A stretch of DNA of 11,059 bases, from positions 1-11,059 of the forward strand of contig DWYO01000227.1 of assembly GCA_019118725.1 (NCBI GenBank), in the 5' to 3' direction. The first letter of the stretch is position 1. The number at the start of each line of letters is the position of its first letter. A model generated the notes under the pieces. It did not search any database, was not told the origin of the DNA, and saw nothing but the letters and a program-made list of their open reading frames with translations. The translations under genes were made by a program, and so were the position numbers. Below, one piece after another: positions 7,492 to 11,059 of this stretch. The stretch is from Candidatus Parabacteroides intestinavium (lineage in GTDB: Bacteria > Bacteroidota > Bacteroidia > Bacteroidales > Tannerellaceae).

Positions 7492-8259
7492 ATGAGCCAT
7501 ACACGCACAAAGATATATTTCGCCTCAGACGCTCATTTAGGAGCTCGCTTCCATCAAGACTCAAGAGCTGTCGAACAACGGCTTGTCCGGTGGTTGGACA
7601 GCATTAAGGAGGATGCGTTGGAGATCTGGTTTTTGGGAGATATGTTCGATTATTGGCATGAATACAAGTATGTCGTCCCGAAAGGATTCACCCGCTTCTT
7701 GGGAAAACTGGCCGAACTCTCAGACAAAGGTGTCAAGATTCATATCTTCATCGGGAACCATGATGTCTGGATGTTCGACTATCTGCCGGAGGAAATCGGT
7801 GCGGTGATTCATCGCGAGCCGCTTACCATCGACCTGTTAGGTAAACGTTTCTTCCTGGCGCATGGAGATGAGGTGGACTACCGGAGTAAGGCTTTCCGCC
7901 TGATACGGTGTATATTCCGGAACCGTTTTTGTCAGATCTTGTATAGCGCGATTCATCCACGCTGGACGTTCGGTTTCGCATTGGGCTGGTCGCTGAGCAG
8001 CCGTAAGAAAGGACTTCAGAAGAGGGAGGAGACGACTTATCAAGGAGAGAGCTCGGAATATCTGGTGCAATTCGCCAAACGTTATTTACAGACACATCCG
8101 GATATCAATTTCTTTATCTTCGGGCATCGGCACATCATGCTTGACCTGATGCTGAACCGCAACAGCCGGTTGCTGATAGCCGGCGACTGGATGCAACATT
8201 TCTCATATATTGTTTGGGATGGGAGTGTTCTCTATTTGGATCAATTTGAAGTAGAATAA
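7492..8259 (+). CDS. lpxH: UDP-2,3-diacylglucosamine diphosphatase, LpxH-like metallophosphoesterase
   Basis: Predicted to cleave the pyrophosphate of UDP-2,3-diacylglucosamine to lipid X and UMP, the fourth step of lipid A synthesis, at the inner face of the cytoplasmic membrane. The 255-residue calcineurin-like protein has all metal-binding blocks: SDAHLG at 12-17 (Asp13, His15), GDMFDYW at 49-55 (Asp50), GNHD at 88-91, AHGDE at 123-127 and GHRH at 211-214. A basic, aromatic segment at about 131-180 replaces the usual core insertion and could form the acyl-chain and membrane contact site, as in known LpxH. It sits 3 nt after the MIP18 gene and 16 nt before the transporter. The family is certain; the exact substrate rests on similarity, since other metallophosphoesterases share the motifs and no other lpx gene is in view. 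Confidence 0.82.
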   Translation: MSHTRTKIYFASDAHLGARFHQDSRAVEQRLVRWLDSIKEDALEIWFLGDMFDYWHEYKYVVPKGFTRFLGKLAELSDKGVKIHIFIGNHDVWMFDYLPEEIGAVIHREPLTIDLLGKRFFLAHGDEVDYRSKAFRLIRCIFRNRFCQILYSAIHPRWTFGFALGWSLSSRKKGLQKREETTYQGESSEYLVQFAKRYLQTHPDINFFIFGHRHIMLDLMLNRNSRLLIAGDWMQHFSYIVWDGSVLYLDQFEVE

Positions 8260-8275
8260 ATATAGGTTATCGACT

Positions 8276-9259
8276 ATGAATGTAAAAGCAAAAGGGTATG
8301 TGCTGGGAGCCATTGCCGCAACGACATACGGCATGAATCCCCTGTTCGCACTTCCGCTCTACAAAGCCGGCATGAATCCGGATTCGGTTTTGTTTTTCCG
8401 TTATTTATGTGCTATTCCGATTATGGCACTGATGATCAGGGCTCGGGGAAGGAGCTTCAAACTGAAAAAGAATGAAATCCTGCCTTTGGTTGCTATGGGA
8501 TTGATGATGGCGCTGTCCTCCTTGACGTTGTTCCTCTCCTACAATTATATGGATGCAGGAATCGCCTCAACCATCCTCTTCGTCTATCCGATTATGGTAG
8601 CGGTCATCATGGCCTTGTTTTTCAAGGAAAAACTGACTATCGCCACAATCTGTTGCCTGGCTCTGGCCATTTACGGCATCACGCAACTCTATCATGGCGA
8701 TGGGGATGAAACGCTCAGCCTGGTAGGAGTAGGATTGGCTATGGCTTCAGCCTTGACGTATGCCATCTATATCGTTGGAGCCAACCGCTCTGTATTGAAA
8801 GATATCCCGACCGTTACGATGACATTCTACATCCTTTTGTTCGGATTGAGCCTGTTCTTCGTCCGTTTGGACTTCGGAAGGGCGTTATTGGTCCCCGATC
8901 AATGGTATTTGTGGGGCAACATCGTAGCGTTAGCGGCCCTGCCTACCGCCTTGTCTTTCCTCTGCACCACACAGGCCATTCAATATATCGGCTCTACCCC
9001 CACGGCCATTCTGGGTGCGCTGGAACCGCTCACGGCGGTGTTCTTCGGAGTACTGGTTTTCGGCGAAGCCTTGACGCCTCGCCTCTGCTACGGCATTTTC
9101 CTCATCCTGCTCGCTGTGACACTGGTCATTGCCGGAGGAAATATCAGCCAGCATCTGGTACGTTTCCGCAAGCTTTTCCCCAGATTGCCGCGCCGATTAC
9201 GTGCGCTCAAAGGAGTTTCCCTTCATCGGAATAACTGTAATAGCGATTCTCGGCAATAA
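8276..9259 (+). CDS. EamA/DMT-family inner-membrane transporter
   Basis: A 327-residue drug/metabolite transporter superfamily protein with two EamA repeats, about residues 7-137 and 148-287, giving ten predicted membrane helices. Examples are GYVLGAIAATTYGMNPLFAL at the N-terminus, LVAMGLMMALSSLTLFLSY near 71-89, and the repeat-ending proline-glutamate pattern GALEPLTAVFFGVLVFGE near 247-264. Members of the family export or exchange amino acids, nucleotide-related compounds and other metabolites; the substrate cannot be told here. It follows lpxH by 16 nt and probably shares its transcript. After the last helix a basic tail of nearly 40 residues (RFRKLFPRLPRRLRALKG) exceeds the usual length. 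The last 17 codons or so overlap the 3' end of radC on the other strand. Confidence 0.9.
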   Translation: MNVKAKGYVLGAIAATTYGMNPLFALPLYKAGMNPDSVLFFRYLCAIPIMALMIRARGRSFKLKKNEILPLVAMGLMMALSSLTLFLSYNYMDAGIASTILFVYPIMVAVIMALFFKEKLTIATICCLALAIYGITQLYHGDGDETLSLVGVGLAMASALTYAIYIVGANRSVLKDIPTVTMTFYILLFGLSLFFVRLDFGRALLVPDQWYLWGNIVALAALPTALSFLCTTQAIQYIGSTPTAILGALEPLTAVFFGVLVFGEALTPRLCYGIFLILLAVTLVIAGGNISQHLVRFRKLFPRLPRRLRALKGVSLHRNNCNSDSRQ

Positions 9260-9896
9260 TCAGATGGTCAAAAAGCCGGATGTCCAGCATTTTTACAGCT
9301 TGAGATACGCGGCGGGTCAGCTGGTCGTCAGCCTGACTCGGCCGCAGATTTCCGGAAGGATGATTATGGCATAACACAATTCCCGATGCCAAATCGTTCA
9401 GCGCATATTTGAGCAGAATCTTCATGTCAAACGTCGTTTCAGATGTTCCGCCTTGGCTGAGTTTCTGCTTATTGATGATCCGGTTTGAGCGGTTCAAAAA
9501 CAGTGCCCAAAGCTCTTCATGCGGCAGGTCGGACAGTATCGGATACAGCGCATCATACACATCTTTGCTTGAACGGATCACGTCACGTGCCAACGGATCG
9601 GTGGCCGCACGCCGCTTTCCCAATTCCAACGCAGCCAAAATAGAGACGCCTTTCGCCACACCGATTCCTTTAAAATTCGCAACCAGCTCTTTCAACGAAA
9701 GTTTGCCTAAACTGTACAAATTATTATTTACAGCGTTCAGAATGCGCTGAGCCAACTGGATGGCCGACTCCTCATTATTACCTGATCCGATTAAAATAGC
9801 CAATAATTCCGCATTACTTAAGGAAGAAATACCTCTTTGGAGTGCTTTTTCACGTGGACGGTCATCTTCCGCCCAATCTTTGATGGAGAGTTTCAT
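9207..9896 (-). CDS. radC: RadC-family JAB/MPN domain protein
   Basis: A 229-residue RadC protein: an N-terminal helix-hairpin-helix region (UPF0758) followed by a JAMM metalloprotease-like domain. The HhH signature FKGIGVAKG lies at about 75-83 and the zinc-site motif CHNHPSGNLRPSQAD at 176-190, giving His177, His179, Ser187 and Asp190 in the correct H-x-H-x10-D spacing. The family was once linked to DNA repair, but the true role is unsettled; some members accompany mobile elements, while this one is a full-length chromosomal copy in a housekeeping setting. The start at 9896 gives the typical MKLSIKDWAEDDRPREKAL. An ATG at 9938 in the same frame would add 14 residues coded by one arm of the upstream hairpin, so I rejected it. 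It lies 85 nt downstream of efp; no clear promoter of its own is visible. Confidence 0.93.
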   Translation of the reverse strand: MKLSIKDWAEDDRPREKALQRGISSLSNAELLAILIGSGNNEESAIQLAQRILNAVNNNLYSLGKLSLKELVANFKGIGVAKGVSILAALELGKRRAATDPLARDVIRSSKDVYDALYPILSDLPHEELWALFLNRSNRIINKQKLSQGGTSETTFDMKILLKYALNDLASGIVLCHNHPSGNLRPSQADDQLTRRVSQAVKMLDIRLFDHLIIAENRYYSYSDEGKLL

Positions 9897-9917
9897 AGCT
9901 AAGTGTTTTTTAAAGGA

Positions 9918-9969
9918 ACAAGTTGGCAAGGGGTACATCTGCTTATTTGCTTACCCCGTGCCAGCTTGT
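9918..9969 (-). terminator. Strong hairpin between efp and radC, terminator or attenuator
   Basis: Arms 9918-9935 and 9952-9969 are 18 nt each and match at 16 positions, with a 16-nt loop. The inner stem is GC-rich (GGGGTA/TACCCC). It starts 12 nt after the efp stop codon and ends 21 nt before the radC ATG. The minus-strand transcript after the stem reads TTCCTTTAAAAAACAC, an imperfect U-tract, so partial rather than full termination is likely. Confidence 0.6.
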
Positions 9970-9981
9970 CGGCTTTTCGTA

Positions 9982-10545
9982 TTATCTTACTCGTCCTACA
10001 TACGTACCGTCTTGCGTATTGATTTCGATGATCTCACCTTCGTTGATGAACAACGGAACACGTACTTCCGCACCGGTTTCAACCGTAGCCGGCTTTAATG
10101 TATTGGTTGCGGTATCACCCTTAATACCCGGTTCTGTATAAGTAACCTGCAGCTGAACCTTTACCGGCATATCTGCATACAGGACTGTCTCTGTAGAAGC
10201 ATCTGATACAACATCCACTACCTGGCCCTCTTTCATGAAATCCACACCGTTGATCAAGCTCTTGTCAATGATAATATCATCAAATGTTTCCTGATTCATG
10301 AAGTGATAGTGTTCTCCTTCCTGATAAGTATATTGATACGGACGACGTTCAACACGTACATCTTCCAATTTTTCACCGATATTGAAGCGACGTTCAATAA
10401 CGTATCCTTTTACTACATCCTTCAAGGTAGTACGCATGATTGTATTACCTTTTCCCGGCTTTACATGCAAGAAATCTATACAAAAATAAAGTTTACCGTC
10501 TAAGCGGATACAAGTACCCTTCTTAATGTCTTGTGAATTGATCAT
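9982..10545 (-). CDS. efp: Translation elongation factor P
   Basis: EF-P binds next to the ribosomal P site and relieves stalling at polyproline stretches. This 187-residue protein has normal length and three beta-barrel domains: KOW-like domain I (about 1-64), OB domain II (about 65-125) and OB domain III (about 128-187), the last ending with the conserved EVRVPLFINEGEIIEINTQDGTYVGR. The loop that reaches the peptidyl centre reads HVKPGKGNTI with Lys32 at its tip, so this is a lysine-type EF-P and not the arginine type modified by rhamnosylation. No modification gene such as epmA/epmB is in the window. The ATG gives MINSQDIKKGTCIRLDGK, as expected. A consensus promoter lies about 55 bp upstream, and a strong hairpin follows the stop. 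Confidence 0.97.
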   Translation of the reverse strand: MINSQDIKKGTCIRLDGKLYFCIDFLHVKPGKGNTIMRTTLKDVVKGYVIERRFNIGEKLEDVRVERRPYQYTYQEGEHYHFMNQETFDDIIIDKSLINGVDFMKEGQVVDVVSDASTETVLYADMPVKVQLQVTYTEPGIKGDTATNTLKPATVETGAEVRVPLFINEGEIIEINTQDGTYVGRVR

Positions 10546-10598
10546 ATTATTCGCTTTATAAGTTATTTATCGCAATCTTAAAAATATTTTTCTCGCTG

Positions 10599-10629
10599 CA
10601 AAATTACGACTTTCCATTCAATGTGCAAA
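10599..10629 (-). promoter_or_regulatory. Bacteroidetes-type promoter of efp
   Basis: On the minus strand TTTG (10629-10626) is followed after 19 bp by TAATTTTG (10606-10599), a full match to the -33/-7 consensus. The predicted transcript starts near 10594 and has an AT-rich leader of about 48 nt. The -7 box is identical to that of typA. Confidence 0.78.
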
Positions 10630-10667
10630 TAAGCAGTAAGAAAAAATACACTTTATATAAGGTTTTA

Positions 10668-10690
10668 AGCTTACAGCTTACAGCTTACAG
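10668..10690. repeat. 7-bp tandem repeat AGCTTAC, about 3.3 copies
   Basis: AGCTTAC occurs at 10668-10674, 10675-10681 and 10682-10688, followed by AG. The copies are perfect. On the minus strand the repeat (GTAAGCT) contains the TAA stop of the partial gene at 10685-10687 in its first copy. The rest of the 10546-10684 gap holds the efp leader and promoter and no gene. Confidence 0.9.
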
Positions 10691-11059
10691 AGTATCGTCA
10701 TTATCCGTCATGCTCAATTCATATGCGATAGCTGTAGGGAATCCTGCATCTGCCAAATAACAGGTTACCTCCTCTTTCGCCATCTGTGCATGAAGCATTT
10801 TCCTGGCAGCTGCCATTGCCTGCTTCCTTCGGCTACACAAAGACGCTTCGTTCAGATTGAATCTTTCAATCGTTTGATAGGCATCTCTATCATTAGGGTC
10901 TATTGGCATTATCGCTCCTCTTGTCGAATAAGCAAAGCGATTACTCAAATCATCCCAGACCGGACTTAGGATATGATAATATCTTTTCTTTTTTGAATCA
11001 TATTCCTTCGAAGTTATATTTTTATCTTTAAAATCAGCTCCAAATCTACTATCATGTAC
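10685..11059 (-). CDS. Unrecognised protein, C-terminal part only
   Basis: The frame is open on the minus strand to the right edge, so 124 C-terminal residues are visible and the start lies beyond 11059. A TTG at 10948 could serve as a start, but coding clearly seems to continue upstream (for example HILSPVWDDLSNRFAYSTRG across that point). I do not recognise a family. The visible part is soluble and hydrophilic with no membrane segment. It has a lysine-rich patch (SKKKRYYHILSPVW), a central stretch MPIDPNDRDAYQTIERFN, a likely helix rich in Arg and Ala (RRKQAMAAARKMLHAQMAKE), and an acidic end (MTDNDDTL). Two cysteines fall in the final half. It points the same way as efp but is separated from it by 139 bp containing the efp promoter, so it is a separate unit. 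Confidence 0.6.
   Translation of the reverse strand, partial: VHDSRFGADFKDKNITSKEYDSKKKRYYHILSPVWDDLSNRFAYSTRGAIMPIDPNDRDAYQTIERFNLNEASLCSRRKQAMAAARKMLHAQMAKEEVTCYLADAGFPTAIAYELSMTDNDDTL

Noticed and set aside
9897..9938. N-terminal extension of RadC from the ATG at 9938
   Set aside because: The extra 14 residues are encoded by part of the intergenic hairpin and precede the standard RadC start MKLSIKDW.
9939..10636. 12-nt inverted repeat CTGCTTATTTGC flanking efp (9939-9950 and 10625-10636)
   Set aside because: A few shared 12-mers are expected by chance in 11 kb; one copy is the hairpin loop and the other overlaps the efp -33 box, with no further symmetry.
1..11059. Mobile element, defence system, CRISPR, tRNA or rRNA
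   Set aside because: I saw no transposase, integrase, terminal repeats, regularly spaced repeats or tRNA cloverleaf; radC alone is not evidence of a mobile element, as it is a common chromosomal gene.

Overview
The window reads as ordinary chromosomal DNA from a member of the Bacteroidales, most likely a gut Parabacteroides-like species. Three signs support this. Promoters match the Bacteroidetes form (TTTG or TTG, about 19-20 bp, then TAnnTTTG) and starts rarely depend on a Shine-Dalgarno sequence. The protein types (biotin ligase without a DNA-binding domain, LpxH-like hydrolase beside a MIP18-family protein, secreted sialate O-acetylesterase) are common in that order. Base composition is moderate and codon use looks even from gene to gene. 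The genus is inferred from overall resemblance and is not proven.

Layout, left to right. (1) Bases 1-1605, plus strand: an acyl-CoA synthetase lacking its N-terminus because the window begins inside it. A long AT-rich hairpin (1614-1682) separates it from the convergent gene. (2) Bases 1701-4676, minus strand: in transcription order a YjbR/MmcQ-family protein, biotin-protein ligase (birA) and the ribosome-associated GTPase TypA. There is a strong promoter before yjbR and another before typA. (3) Bases 4936-6861, minus strand: a secreted sialate O-acetylesterase standing alone. (4) Bases 6862-7170: a 309-bp divergent gap with a promoter and a leader of about 160 nt. (5) Bases 7171-9259, plus strand: a compact three-gene unit of MIP18/SufT-like Fe-S assembly protein, LpxH-like UDP-diacylglucosamine hydrolase and an EamA-family transporter. 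(6) Bases 9207-10545, minus strand: radC, overlapping the transporter gene tail to tail, and efp upstream of it behind a consensus promoter, with a long hairpin between them. (7) Bases 10685-11059, minus strand: the C-terminal part of an unrecognised protein that runs off the right edge, ending in a 7-bp tandem repeat.

Most genes are housekeeping: fatty acid activation, biotin attachment, ribosome function (TypA, EF-P), lipid A synthesis and Fe-S assembly. The esterase is the one clear niche gene, probably removing O-acetyl groups from host or dietary glycans in the periplasm. I found no tRNA, rRNA, CRISPR array, insertion sequence, phage or defence locus, and no convincing new multi-gene system. 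The points worth a second look are the structured leader before the MIP18 gene, the hairpin between efp and radC, the coding overlap of the transporter with radC, the repeats at gene ends and the unidentified partial gene.
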